The notes under the pieces: generated by a model
Database searches by the model: none
Seen by the model: the letters and a program-made list of their open reading frames with translations, nothing else
What the model was told of the DNA's origin: nothing
Shown here: positions 10,316-22,396 of the stretch, in pieces
Position numbering within the stretch: position 1 is the first letter of the stretch
How the letters are laid out: every line of letters starts with the position of its first letter
NCBI GenBank assembly: GCA_025617745.1
Contig: CM046866.1
Location: forward strand, 20,723,216-20,787,215
From: Heliocidaris erythrogramma
Taxonomy: Eukaryota; Echinodermata; Echinoidea; Camarodonta; Echinometridae
DNA length: 64,000 bases
Direction: 5' to 3'
Position numbers and translations under genes: made by a program

Positions 10316-12190
10316 AGCTCATCCGGCCCGAATGGGCCAGATGAGCTTATGCCGTGGCGAGGCGTCCGTCGTCCGTCCGTCGTCCGTCCACAATTTCAAA
10401 ATGCTTCTTCTTCGCCATTTCTTACCCGATTTTAATTCCGTTTGCTTTATATGATAGCACTAGGTGGGGGATTCGAAACTTCTACACAGAATTTTGAAAC
10501 TCATTAAATATGCTAATTTATGCGCACTTCTCAAAAATTGCTTCTTCTTCATTTATTGACCGATTTTGATTTTTTTTGTTCCATCTGAAAGACTTTCATG
10601 AGGTTCATTGAACTTCTACAAGGAATTTTGAAATTAATTATGCTAATTTATGCGATATTTATTCAAAAATCACAAAAATTGGTTCTCCTTCATTTATGGA
10701 CCGATTTCAATTTTTTTGTTGTTACATCTAAAAGACTTTCATGAGGTTCATTGAACTTCTACACGGAATTTTGAAATTTTGTCTACAAAATTATGCTAAT
10801 TTATGCGATATTTATTCAAAAATAAAAAATTGCTTCTCCTTCCTCATTTATTGACCGATTTCAATTTTTTGTTGTTCCATCTGAAAGACTTTCATGAGGT
10901 TCATTGAACTTCTACACGGAATTTTGAAATTTTGTCTACAAAATTAATTATGCTAATTTATGCGATATTTATTCAAAAATCACAAAAATTGCTTCTCCTT
11001 CCTCATTTGACAGATTTCGATTTTTTTGTTGTTCCATCTGAAAGACTTTCATGAGGTTCATTGAACTTCTACAAGGAATTTTGAAATTTTGTCTACAAAA
11101 ATGCTAATTTATGCGATATTTATTCAAAAATCACAAAAATTGCTTCTCCTTCATTTAGTGACCGATTTCAATTTTTTGTTGTTCCATCTGAAAGACTTTC
11201 ATGAGGTTCATTGAACTTCTACACGGAATTTTGAAATTAATTATGCTAATTTATGCGATATTTATTCAAAAATAAAAAATTGCTTCTCCTTCCTCATTTA
11301 TTGACCGATTTCAATTTTTTGTTGTTCCATCTGAAAGACTTTCATGAGGTTCATTGAACTTCTACACGGAATTTTGAAATTTTGTCTACAAAATTAATTA
11401 TGCTAATTTATGCGATATTTATTCAAAAATCACAAAAATTGCTTCTCCTTCCTCATTTGACAGATTTCGATTTTTTTGTTGTTCCATCTGAAAGACTTTC
11501 ATGAGGTTCATTGAACTTCTACACGGAATTTTGAAATTTTGTCTACAAAAATGCTAATTTATGCGATATTTATTAAAAAATCACAAAAATTGCTTCTCCT
11601 TCATTTAGTGACCGATTTCAATTTTTTGTTGTTCCATCTGAAAGACTTTCATGAGGTTCATTGAACTTCTACACGGAATTTTGAAATTAATTATGCTAAT
11701 TTATGCGATATTTATTCAAAAATAAAAAATTGCTTCTCCTTCCTCATTTATTGACCGATTTCAATTTTTTGTTGTTCCATCTGAAAGACTTTCATGAGGT
11801 TCATTGAACTTCTACACGGAATTTTGAAATTTTGTCTACAAAATTAATTATGCTAATTTATGCGATATTTATTCAAAAATCACAAAAATTGCTTCTCCTT
11901 CCTCATTTGACAGATTTCGATTTTTTTGTTGTTCCATCTGAAAGACTTTCATGAGGTTCATTGAACTTCTACACGGAATTTTGAAATTTTGTCTACAAAA
12001 ATGCTAATTTATGCGATATTTATTAAAAAATCACAAAAATTGCTTCTCCTTCATTTAGTGACCGATTTCGATTTTTTTTTCCATCTGAAAGTCTTTCATG
12101 AGATTCATTGAACTTCTCCTCGGAATTTTGACATTTTGTTTAGAAAATTATTTGATAATTTATGCAAAATTTATTAAAAAGATCACAAAA
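10316..12190. mobile_element. hairpin + GTCC-rich head with ~150-bp repeat array (HINE/pearl-like?)
   Basis: The segment opens with a hairpin at 10316-10347 (AGCTCATC ... GATGAGCT around GGCCC-GAAT-GGGCC). A CGTCCGTCGTCCGTCC run follows, then an array of ~150-bp monomers until about 12190. Each monomer carries GACTTTCATGAGGTTCATTG and ATGCTAATTTATGCGATATT. This head is familiar from many marine invertebrate genomes. Helentron-associated elements such as pearl also have a hairpin, microsatellite and ~160-bp core-repeat design. Assignment to that group is an inference. The segment lies in the intron after exon a. Confidence 0.55.
10740..12090. repeat. 450-bp higher-order repeat of three ~150-bp monomers
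   Basis: The marker GACTTTCATGAGG occurs at 10887/11337/11787, at 11044/11494/11944 and at 11194/11644. These intervals are exactly 450 bp, while neighbouring markers are 143-157 bp apart. The three monomer types differ in small deletions (for example the presence or absence of AATTAATTATG). Recent amplification therefore happened in 450-bp steps. Confidence 0.9.
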
Positions 12191-12639
12191 ATGGCTTATG
12201 CACTCTTTATTGTATTACACAATAATGAGTTTTGGCATAGCACCCATCGGTGTGTGTTCTACTCCTGAGTTCTACAGGCTGCAATAGAGAAGTAGTTCAC
12301 TCTTTCGGCCCTAGTTTTCAAGGTGAAATGCTGTTACTGATGTAAGAAAATTGTTGAAAGAAGTCCATTATGTGTATTTTGTTCAAAGTACAAATTGCTT
12401 GAATTTCTTTGCTGGATGCCACATGAGCGCCACATAATTGATGTGCTAGTTTAATATTTGTTTGTTGTTTTTCTTTTTCTGGACCTCTAGGAAGAACAGA
12501 GCTATTAAGTTAATAGAATAGAGCTTTCCAGTCGTTATTTTTTGTTCATTCTTGATTTAATTCTTGAATTATATATTCTTGTACTCACTAGCATATATAC
12601 AATATAATACAATAAGCATTTAGTACGCCCTTCCCATAA
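12191..12639. other. intronic spacer
   Basis: No gene or repeat boundary was recognised in this AT-rich stretch. Confidence 0.35.
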
Positions 12640-13215
12640 GGCTAGGAGCGTTTACAAAAAAATTAAATTATAGAACACATATTTTTTATATAAACACAAA
12701 TCAGAAAACTCTTCAATCGTCTATGTGGGAAACTACCAGGTGGTTTTATGGAGACAAAATGTAATGAATGTACCTGTTACAAAGTTTTAATAGCGGATTT
12801 AAAATAAATGTGGTTTCACAGCTTTTATAAAGGTCTTTATGGATGCTGAACTGTCGTAATGGTCAAGGGGAGATTATTCCATATAGCCTCGACGCAGTAA
12901 CTGTAAAAGTCCTATCACCTGACAAATTTCGGGTCATTGGGTAGCTGAGCTGAAGGTTATGATTTGAGGATCTGAGAATCCTACTAGGTGTATATACAGT
13001 TAAGCATTCAGATATGTACCCTGGAGCCTAGTTATTGAGAGATTTAAAACAAAAAGAACTAATGTGAAGATCATACGTTTTTGAATGGGCAGCCAGTAAA
13101 GGGAACGAAGTAAAGGTTGGGAAGAATGAATTCTGCAGACGCTGTAGACGGTTTACATGAGATTTTGGTATAGAGGAAAGACGCCCATTACAATAGTCTT
13201 GTCTGGAAAGAATAG
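12640..13215 (-). pseudogene. CR1/L2-like LINE, RT C-terminal remnant
   Basis: On the - strand the sequence reads SRQDYCNGRLSSIPKSHVNR LQRLQN from about 13205 downward. After frame changes it continues with YISECLTVYTPSRILRSSNH and GDRTFTVTASRLYG. This is the conserved tail after the RT domain of CR1/L2-like elements (DYCN-L--IP; YTPSR-LRSS; GDR-F-VAAP-LWN). Stops and frameshifts interrupt it, and the catalytic core is absent. The sequence upstream of 13215 is replaced by a G/C homopolymer repeat. Confidence 0.75.
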
Positions 13216-13223
13216 GTGACCTG

Positions 13224-14267
13224 AAAGGGGGGGGGCAGTTTGCCCCTGACATTTGCCCCCCCCCCCCGCAAAAAAAAAAAAAAATTGACCCCCTCCTTGT
13301 CGAACTGATAATTAGTGTTTGGTTTTTTTTTTGTTTGGATGGCTGGTAAAAAAATAAAAATACCACCCCCCAACTGAGCGACTTTTGGAAGGCTGGGGAG
13401 AACTTCTTTTTGTTTTTGTTTTTGTTGCCTGTCAGAGAATTATGGAGGAGGAAAACATCTAAGATCCCCCCCCCCCCCCCCCCCACTGTGCGACTTGTGG
13501 AGGGCTGGCGACTATACAAAAATACGGATCTCCCTCCAAGCAGTTCCGGCATTTGTACTGCTTGTACATATAATATATATGTGTGTATGTATTGATGATC
13601 TTTTTATATGGAAAATAAAAGCAAGCAGCCAACCAACCATCCTCTTGAGAAGAAGCATGAAGCTCCCTCAAAATGAGAATCACAATCTAAGCGAGATAAA
13701 CTAGCGTTACAGTTGTTAGGTTGGGCAAATTATAGAGTTTGTATACCTTATTTACGACCCCTTACCAACATAACACGTGAAAAAAAAGTAAAATTAGGGA
13801 AACATCAGGCGATGGCTCCATCCCGATCTGCCACGTCACAAGCCAAACATGAAAATTCATAAGACAATGTAAAATGTCTAATATTAAATGCCACACGATA
13901 AAGTTTTGCAAAAATATTTAAATCTCCTTACGTGTTTTCTTCTTTGATTTACCCCCCTCCCCCCCCCCCCATATTTGGCAGTGATACATGACATTTTTTG
14001 AAGTGCGGTCTGTTATAGAAATGTACCTTTATGTACCCACTTCATTATGTGAATGGATGTATTCGAAATGTATTCATCAAATTTCTGGTGATTTTTACAC
14101 ATCGCAGAAATTCTAAAGCATTTTCATATTGGATATCCAACTTGCCTGTATTGAATTGAATGGAAATTAAATGGTATTTATTAAAAATCAACACTACAGT
14201 CCGAATGCTGAATTACATGGAATATTCTATAAGTACAAATCAACGTATATTTTCTTTGACTTTATAG
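13224..14267. other. homopolymer-rich repeat and intronic spacer
   Basis: A G run (about 13226-13234), a C run (about 13257-13267), an A run, a long C run (about 13467-13484) and another C run (about 13957-13970) occur here. No gene is recognised. Small frames across the runs are composition artefacts. Confidence 0.6.
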
Positions 14268-14391
14268 AACTTTGCCTCTAGCTATTATGATCGCTGTGCC
14301 AACGATCACTGTCCTCTATGTATTGGTAAACATCTCGTATTATACCGTACTCAGTCCAGAGCAGGTCCTCCAAGATGAAGCCATAGCAATG
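14268..14391 (+). CDS. SLC7 amino-acid transporter, exon b (TM7)
   Basis: This 124-bp exon has acceptor TTTATAG and donor GTGAGA. It completes the Lys codon of exon a and gives 41 residues, starting TLPLAIMIAVPTITVLYVLV and ending SPEQVLQDEAIAM. That corresponds to TM7 and the following extracellular loop. LPLAI, the N-SYYTVLSPE segment and AVA-like ending are hallmarks of SLC7 light chains. It ends in phase 0 and joins the TM8 exon 16 kb downstream. Confidence 0.95.
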
Positions 14392-14507
14392 GTGAGATCA
14401 TCATCTACTTCATTTTAAAATTCCTGTCATTCAATGTATTAACGAGCCATCTCATGCATCAATGTATCTCATACGATGAGCCATGCGTATTATAAATATA
14501 GCGTATA

Positions 14508-14641
14508 TATTTTTTGCATATAATTCGGCCTATCGTTAAATTTAACATTAAAATTTGTGTTAATCATGCACGAAGTTATTATTTTGCATATAATTCGGCC
14601 TATCGTTAAATTTAGCATTAAAATTTGTGTTAATCACGAAG
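14508..14641. repeat. ~70-bp tandem duplication
   Basis: GCATATAATTCGGCCTATCG and the following AT-rich block occur twice head to tail with a few differences. It is non-coding and intronic. Confidence 0.9.
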
Positions 14642-15133
14642 TTTACTTCAAACAATTTACATAGTTTCTGAAAGGGTAATGGATTTGTTTTAAAAAGTTG
14701 AAGGAAAGCATCACAGAGAGTATATATCGTGCAGCATGTTGACAAACAGTAGCTATTTTTTTGTTATAATCCATTTAGAAATGTCGCAGCTTAACTTAAT
14801 AATCGATCTTTTGTTTATGCTGTACGAAATTACATTTCGTTTTGAATGAAATAATTTTGCATTATTTTTTTTTTTTCAATTACATTGCTGCCCATGACAC
14901 TTTTGACTGATTTAGCATCATTATAGCATTTGTACAGGCCTACATTTATAAAGCTATATAAAAAAGCGCATGTATCAGAAGGTATATACTACATGAATCT
15001 AATAACGTAGACTAAATCTTAAATAATATTATTCATTGTATATTTGTCCATATAAGGAAATCGATCTTGTTTACATGTATTACAAATGGAAATATACATA
15101 CAGGAATAATCGAAAAAAATACAGATAAATACA
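14642..15133. other. intronic spacer
   Basis: AT-rich sequence with no recognised gene or repeat. Confidence 0.35.
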
Positions 15134-17611
15134 TATAGGTTTTTCCGGTCAAATTCGCAAAACTAGCTGTCAAATTCATTTTCAAACGCTCGTATTCAAA
15201 GCGATTTGCTACTCCGATTTACTTCTTTGATTCAGTTAGTTCAGTTTTCAATCGTTCAAATCAATTTTCCAGCATCCAAAAATGTGCTTCGAACATCCAA
15301 ATTAATTTATCGTCGTTCAATTTAAAGAGACCAAAGCGTCATTCAAATTCAATTATGACGATTCTTGCTCGAGTTTTACTCTCCTTTTCATTTGATATGC
15401 ATTCATTTTCATTCATTTTTATTCATTTTCAAACAGGTAAAAGAAGCACACTCTAAAAAATCAAGTGCTATTTTTAGCACTCAAGATTTGGAGGCAGCAC
15501 CTGCAAGGGTACGCATAGGGACTGCACAAATTGTGATAAAGTAGCACTTCTACAAGTGCTATAATTCAACACAAGTCCAAGTGCTACTTTAAACACTTTA
15601 AGTGTAAGCCATTTTACACATCTGGTGCTATTAGACGCATGCAGCTCGCAAAAACCACACTTCTAGTGCCATAAATAACCCATTTTAGAGCCCCCAGAAC
15701 GGCACTACGAGTGCTAACACTTTTGCACCCAATATAGTGCTAAAGAACACACACAAACATTATGCACAAAATCACACCTGTAGTGCTGAAAACTCACCCT
15801 TCTATAGTCTGTTAAACAGCCCTACACTAAGGTCTAGATTTTATTTTTTAGATTGATATGAACTGGTTGTATACATATATGTGGACTAAAACCATGGCAT
15901 GTGGATTAAATCATCTGAGAATTACTTTAGGACCAAGAAGAAGAGGTTTAATTATTCCATTTATTTCGGCAATCCACAATCGTAAAGAAAAAAAACACTC
16001 ACCGCCTTCCAAACTTCCCGGGCCCTGCCGGCGCGGTCGATCGCGCCCCATGCCTGGCTGACCCCGCATGATCAACAATTTTACCGTAGACAGTCGGCCA
16101 CTCCACACATGCTGAAACATGGCATTTCCACTTCATTGCTTTTCATGTTTCATATCCACCACCACAAAAATTAATGTAAATATCATATTATTTGATACCT
16201 TTATTCGCATAAAATTACAGAAGTTCTAAATTTAATGTCTTAAATTTTTACTTACCACACCATGCCTGTGCAGCAAGATGATGGCTCTTGCACTGCAGTT
16301 GCGTAATAAGCGATTTCGTAATTGGCCCATGAGCAACTTTTCGCAAATGACCTTTCCCTTTTTTCATTAGGATACGCATTTTTTCAAAGAAAGATAATAC
16401 GTAAACTTGCCCGACATAGCAACCTACAGAATTCAAACTCTATGAAAGAAAGACATCGTAGACCAAGGTGACTAGAATGGCACGTCGATGAACACTTGGG
16501 AAAGCGCATTGTTTGCAAATTGACTATCATTTGGCAGACTGTCAAAATACCAACCATCAATGAACACTTTGTTGCTTTTCAGTGGATTTAATGAAAAGGT
16601 ATAATTAAATGTATATATGAATAATCATTACACAGTCGATGCCAGTTTATGTAAAATGACCTTTATCTGCTCATGCGCAGAATCCTAATTACAAAATTGC
16701 TTATTAGCACAGAATTGTGCAGGTGCTAAAATCACGGGACGTTGGTCAGCACTTGAAGTGTAAAACGAGCGTCCTTACATTCAGCACTTACTTTTAGCAC
16801 TCAATTTTCTGCACCTTATCATCTCCCAGACGTAAATTCGTCAATTACGCATTCTCAAGTTTTCAAAAATAATTTGATATTGCAAAATTATGTAGTCATC
16901 TAATCACATGGGTGTAATAACAATTATTGGACTACCCTGATAACTTTTCATACTGAATCGTTTCAAATGTGTACAGTGTATTCAAAGTAGGATTTCACAT
17001 CATCCTGTCTGTCTGTTTTAATGTAGTCTAATCTTTTTTTCAGTCGACCATTCGCTTTTTTATTTTGTCCTTTCTTTTAAAAATAATCTCAGCCCCCCCA
17101 CTATAGGAGCAACCCCACTTCATAGTGAGAAATCTTCGGCGGTGCTTGCGTTTGTTTATCAACTTTGTGCTGCTCCGTGATTTTAAATGGTACCATGTGG
17201 TACCAAATGAAACTCCGCCATTTTGCTGAATTATTCTTTTTTTCAGGGCTGTACAACGCAACGCACACCAGCGCTGCAGCTGCGGCACCATGATTGCTCT
17301 GTAGTACGGTTGTACTTCGGGTGGACTAAGAAGGCGCTACACAACGTGGTATCCCGGGGTACTGCGTGGTGCATCAATATCATTTTTCATCTATGACATT
17401 GCAAAAACACGACTTTACATATTTTTTCTAAATCTTATTACGTAAAAACAATTTGTAAATTCGAAGGGAAGGAGTGACTTGATTGGATAAAATCTAAAAA
17501 ATTGATTGGATAAAATTCTAATTTACCAACATTCAAATTCACATGACATCGAGCGACTGTGCATCAATTAGAATGCTGTTTTGATGAATTTGACCGGCGG
17601 GAAAATCTATA
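15134..17611. mobile_element. foldback-type DNA element, family 1 copy A
   Basis: The left end TATAGGTTTTTCCGGTCAAA and the right end (…TTTGACCGGCGGGAAAATCTATA) are inverted copies. The subterminal parts are rich in ATTCAAATT/AATTTGAAT words in opposite orientation. A second copy lies at 33134-34241. No transposase frame is visible. The interior is interrupted by another transposon (15449-about 16840). Confidence 0.65.
15449..16840. mobile_element. CACTCTAAAAA transposon, copy A (right end lost)
   Basis: This matches the complete element at 47679-49150 over nearly its whole length, from CACTCTAAAAAATCAAGTGC to the CTGCACC...CCAGACG(T/C)AAAT region. The right terminal repeat is missing. Many AGTGCTA/TAGCACT words fill the subterminal zones. 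It sits inside foldback copy A, so it inserted later. It has no credible coding frame. Confidence 0.8.
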
Positions 17612-17967
17612 ATATATAGCATGATTATGATAGTATAAATAGTTAAGTATTCAAAACTGAGGATAGATACTGAAACAGTAGTCATTTTTATAATTTTGTC
17701 AAATCAGCATTCTTATGAATGTTGTTATTCTTCTGTATTATTATTATTATTAGTAGTAGTAGTAGTAGTGAATATTAATCTCATTATTATCAATATCTTT
17801 TTCAATAATATCATTAACATAATATTAGTTATTATTAATAAAAAAATAATAGCAATTATCACTCTCATTCATTGTTAGAATTATCTATTTACTAATGATG
17901 ATTATCATTTAAATCATCACATTAAAAGTTATATCTATATTTCCAGTCGCTATGCTATATTCATTGT
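17612..17967. other. AT-rich spacer with ATT/AGT microsatellite
   Basis: A run of ATT and AGT triplets lies at about 17735-17765 and a general ATT-rich stretch to about 17870. No gene is present. Confidence 0.6.
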
Positions 17968-18325
17968 AGAGGTGTCGTGGTGTCGTGGTCTCGTGGATAT
18001 GTCACCGGACTGTCGATCACATGGTTCGCGGTTCAACTCCCGCTGCGGCACTGATGTCTTTTGGCAAGACATTAATCTACATTTGCCACTCTCCACCCAG
18101 GTGTTAAATGGGTACCCGGTAGGATGCGAATGTCACTGTGACTGGAATAGTATGTGCGCCTGTAAAATGGCAGCCAGACTGGAATTCTCCATTGTGGAGT
18201 GGAGAATGTGCACTATAAGTGCAGAATCGTAATAGAATCCAATAACCGGGTTAATAATACACTGTAAAGCGCTTTGAGCAATTACTAACTGGAAAAGCGC
18301 CATATGAATGCAGAATATTATTATT
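17968..18325 (+). mobile_element. tRNA-derived SINE
   Basis: The head has a pol III A-box-like TCGTGGATATG (about 17990) and a B-box-like GGTTCGCGGTTCAACTCC (about 18022-18040), as in a tRNA-derived promoter. A ~200-bp body follows. The end TAAAGCGCTTTGAGCA...GGAAAAGCGCCATATGAATG is the 3' tail motif shared by many animal SINEs. An ATT run closes it. SINEs are non-coding and depend on LINE machinery. The open frame at 17972-18232 is a by-product. Confidence 0.75.
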
Positions 18326-18550
18326 ATATCTACATAATTAATACATATATGTCATGTATCCCTCGTAGTATCAAATCAAATGCAATCCTACGATCACGTG
18401 GTGCAGAGTCTCTATTCATTCAAAGGGCGAATTGAGTTAGGGGATGAATGAGTTACTGCATATAGCGGGTTGTTCTTCAGTTGCCTTTGGTGATTCTCAC
18501 CTCCTTGAAGCAGTGTGTAGCTGTCTGGAAGTGGATGGGAGCTATCACCT
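18326..18550. other. intronic spacer
   Basis: No feature recognised. Confidence 0.3.
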
Positions 18551-18851
18551 ACGTTAGCTTTAATAGGGTATCTAAGAGGGGTATCCGTGCACCCTCCCCA
18601 GGACTAAACGAAAGCAACTTTTTAAATCTTCTTTATAATGTACTTTAAGATATTTAACACTTATCCATGGAATATTACATTATAGCCCAAAATGGTATGT
18701 ACGTTAGCTTTAATAGGGTATCTAAGAGGGGTATCCATGCACCCTTCCCCAGGACTAACGAAAGCAACTTTTTAAATCTTCTTTATAATGTACTTTATGA
18801 TATTTAACACTTATCCATGGAATATTACATTATAGCCCAAAATGGTATGTA
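18551..18851. repeat. ~151-bp tandem duplication
   Basis: The block beginning ACGTTAGCTTTAATAGGGTA and ending CCCAAAATGGTATGT is present twice (18551-18702 and 18703-18851) with only a few differences. The right copy overlaps the left arm of the inverted-repeat element at 18815-20885. Confidence 0.9.
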
Positions 18852-20885
18852 GTCAATTACCACATGAGCGGAATTTTTCAGCATGCTATCGTCCACATTG
18901 ATGTAACTCGATCTTTATCTTCTTTATCTTCTTTATAATCTTCTTTATAATGTATTTTAAGATATTTACGATGTAAACAAGAAAGTTGCCCCTCATGGTG
19001 AAAATCAAGATGGCGTCAAAGGTGATGAAAAATCTAAACCTCATCTTCTAAACAGATATAAAGAAAGGTTTTAAGTTATCCTATTATTGCCTATATAGTT
19101 AGATGAGAAAAAAAGCATAAGGAAATGCTGGTATTTCTGACATTCTTAGGGGGTCCCATTTTGACATCTTCCCCCGTAACCTTTTGAATGATTATTAGAT
19201 TTCATTGAAACTTGGTCATCGTATTCAGAATTATAGTTTTGATTTTATAGTTTTGATACAAACCAAACGTATGTACCTTACTGAATGTTGCCGTGGCAAC
19301 CGTCTATTTCGATACAAACCAACATGGTTTTTAGAAGTTTTTGATAACTTTTGGGTGGGTGAAAATTAATTTGTTTTTTAATCTTTAATTTTAATATGGA
19401 TTTGATACAATATTTAGACACATGAAAGATATCTTACATATCTTCGGTGTATACAAACACCATCTTGATAATGGTCATTTTAATTGCTTATCAGTAGAGT
19501 GCCCTGCAAGGCATTACATAAACTTCCGTTTTGGGACAAATTTGCGATTTTTCTGTCAACACATAGAATATATAAACAGTTAGCTTATAGGCCATAAATT
19601 TTTATATTATAATCCTAATTCAACTAAACTGGACATTCTAGTCAGAATGATATTATCCATGATTTAAACAAACAAAAATATATTTATATCAATTTTCGTT
19701 GGCATGGTAACCGTTATTCATGTAAATGTAATTTTTTATGATTAAAAAACCCCCATATATATCTTTGAACGTATATCATTCGGTGTAAATGTGAGTTAGA
19801 AATATTGTTTTTTAAATCTAATACACCCAAATAAGATCAGGTGTGATTATTATTCTTTATATCTTTATCTTTAAGATCGTTTTGAAATCTTTATTTGTTT
19901 AGCCGATTTTCGCACTAATTGTGCCTAGAGATTTCTTTATTCTTGCTAACTGGAACAACCAATATTAGCTTGCTCATGTTGAATGAAATATGCTCAGAGG
20001 ACATATTTCTATGAATATATGACACATAACTTTAGAGGTATTCAACCAATTTATGAATCTTGAATCTACCAGTATTCCTGGATGGCACCGTATCTCACAG
20101 TTAGATGTATTTATGTGAGTTGACAAGTATAGCCGTTCAAATATTGCACAGTTCCCGTAGAAAGTATATTTACAAGTATATACAAAATAAGGATGCTTCT
20201 TTGCGAATGAAGAAAGGGTGACTCCGTTTCTGAACAAGCAATAAGGCCTTACTACCAAGAGAAAAGAGTGAAGAAGGGTGAAAACAACTTTGAAGATACA
20301 ACTAAAGAATTGTAGTTGAAAACTCTCTCTAAAAGTCGTGTGCTCCATAAGAACAGCTTAGAAGGAGTGATGAAAAAAGAAAGGTGTGGCACATGTATGC
20401 TGGTGTATAATAAGTGTATGTACATGTACATGGTGTATAATGCATTGCAGTGCATTGTACACTGAGTAGCTGCATATCCTAACACAATAGGTAGTGGAAT
20501 GTGCTTGCCAGGATAAGTACAGGTGTATGTAATGAGTACAGTATGTGTGGCACTCAAGAGGCTCTAAAGAAATGTTACTGGTGACAGTTGAATAAAAGAC
20601 TTAACTAGGTTTCTAGATCTTCAGTGTACACAATAAAGTCCAAACAATAATATTTACAATACTAAAGGTTCTTTTAAGGTCAAGTCACTACAAGCTGTTA
20701 TGAGTAAATGCAGAACTAATCTGTATTTTGTTCCTGTAGAAATACAGAATCTTTTACAGTGTACCCTATCTTTACATACTTTGTCATAAAATCAAGTTAC
20801 ATCAGTGTGGGCGATAGCATGCTGGAAATTACGCTCAGATGGTAATAGAGTACATACCATTTTGGGCTATACATGTCGTGGATAA
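18815..20885. mobile_element. ~2.1-kb inverted-repeat element
   Basis: A ~90-bp left arm (TATAGCCCAAAATGGTATGT ... CAGCATGCTATCG, about 18824-18905) recurs inverted at about 20790-20877. The ~1.9-kb interior is AT-rich. It has CTTTAT-rich repeats near 18900-18960 and no identifiable protein. This is probably a non-autonomous foldback element. The duplication at 18551-18851 affects its left end, so the outer boundaries are approximate. Confidence 0.6.
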
Positions 20886-20942
20886 GAGTTAGGTTTTTTG
20901 TAAAACGTTTACAGTGGCGGGTGATACATGCAGATAGGCCGG

Positions 20943-21415
20943 TTACATGTCGTTTTTCCGAAGGTTCGTATTTCTGAAGGTTCGTTTTTCCGAAGGTTCA
21001 TAATTCCGAAGGTTCGTTATTCCGAAGGTTCGTTACTCCGAAGGTTCGTTTTTCCGAATGTTCGTTTTTTCCGAAAATGAAATAGGGTTCATAATTCCGA
21101 AGGTTCGTATTTCCGAAACTGAAATAGAGTTCGTATTTCCGAAAATGAAATAAGGTTCGTATTTCCGAAAATGAAAAAGGGTTCGTAATTTCGAAGGTTC
21201 GTATTTCCGAAAATGAAAAAGGGTTCATAATTCCGAAGGTTCGTATTTCCGAAACTGAAATTGGGTTCGTATTTCCGAAACTGAAATTGGGTTCGTATTT
21301 CCGAAAATGAAAAAGGGTTCGTATTTCCGAAAATGAAATAGGGTTCGTATTTCCGAAAATGAAAAACGGTTCGTATTTCCGAAAATGAAAAAGGGTTGTA
21401 AATTCAGAGAATACG
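20943..21415 (+). repeat. ~26-bp minisatellite (TTCGTATTTCCGAAAATGAA), + orientation
   Basis: Units of GGTTCGTATTTCCGAAAATG plus AAA(A/T)AG alternate with short GAAGGTTCGTTTTTCC units at the left edge. About 20 units are present. The same family occurs in the opposite orientation at 29633-30170. Frames with repeated FSFSEIRTL on the - strand are artefacts of the repeat. Confidence 0.95.
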
Positions 21416-22392
21416 GGGTCAATCCGTATTTCGGATAGGGAGGAGGGGAAAGACGGCCAAGTGTAAAGATATTAATTTCGTACTCAATAATCATAACAAT
21501 GATGATAAAAATTATAATAAAATCCGGAGATATAGCCATTATTATCGTAATTCCTATCAATATTATCATTATTATGATTATTATTATTATTATTATAATA
21601 ATAATTGTTATTATCATCATTATTAATATATTATCATTATTATCATTGTTCCTATTATAATAACCATTATTTGTGAGCGAGCGTAGAGATCGAGCGCCTC
21701 AGGAATACATGATTTATTTCTCATAAAATGATATTGCTTCGGTGATTACAAATACATACTGATGTATTGAAGAAAGTGAATGATCGGATTCCGGATTAAA
21801 TTTGCTACAACGAAATTGGCTTGAAGTTATTTATATAATGTATATACCGCTTTGGAAAATGAGACACACCAAAGTTCCAAGTAGATCTTCACAAGCAGAA
21901 CATGGCCACGTAATGTTTTTGAAAGGGGGAGCTGATGCCTCTTGGCAGAACATCATACTCCCCGTTTCTACAATTTGCAAGCGAGCGAAGCGAGTTAGAA
22001 AAAAAATAAACCCCTTTTTTTATTGTAATGGAAATGCAATTTCGCCATCAAAAGACAAACATAGAACATGTAATAATGAGCCACGAATAATATTACTTAA
22101 CCCTACTGCCGAATATGGAATATTTGGGCACTTCACTCGCCCTAATGAAGGGCGTTCCCTGTCCCAAACTATTTCGTTTCTAAATCTTACGCGCTAGTGA
22201 GCAAGTAAAAAAAGGAGATATTGTCTATAGAATAATGATTTTGTTACCAGATAATCCAAACAATTGTAACATTTTGAGTACCTTCCCGCCCACAGATAAA
22301 GATAGCCGACCATCTTGCTTCCCAAAATAAAAGCATGTTCGGGCACCACGCTGCTGGATTCCAGCGAGCCAAACATTGACACTTTATTATCT
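21416..22392. other. ATT/ATC microsatellite and spacer
   Basis: At 21480-21670 the sequence is a long ATT/ATC-rich microsatellite; its Ile-rich translation is not a protein. The remainder holds a GCGAGCGAAGCGAG motif, common in dispersed repeats, and no recognised gene. Confidence 0.6.
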
Positions 22393-22396
22393 TTAA

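Noticed and set aside
17972..18232. 86-residue frame
   Set aside because: It lies wholly inside a tRNA-derived SINE.
20998..21620. Open frames with repeated FSFSEIRTL and Ile-rich stretches
   Set aside because: They translate a minisatellite and an ATT microsatellite and have no independent coding evidence.
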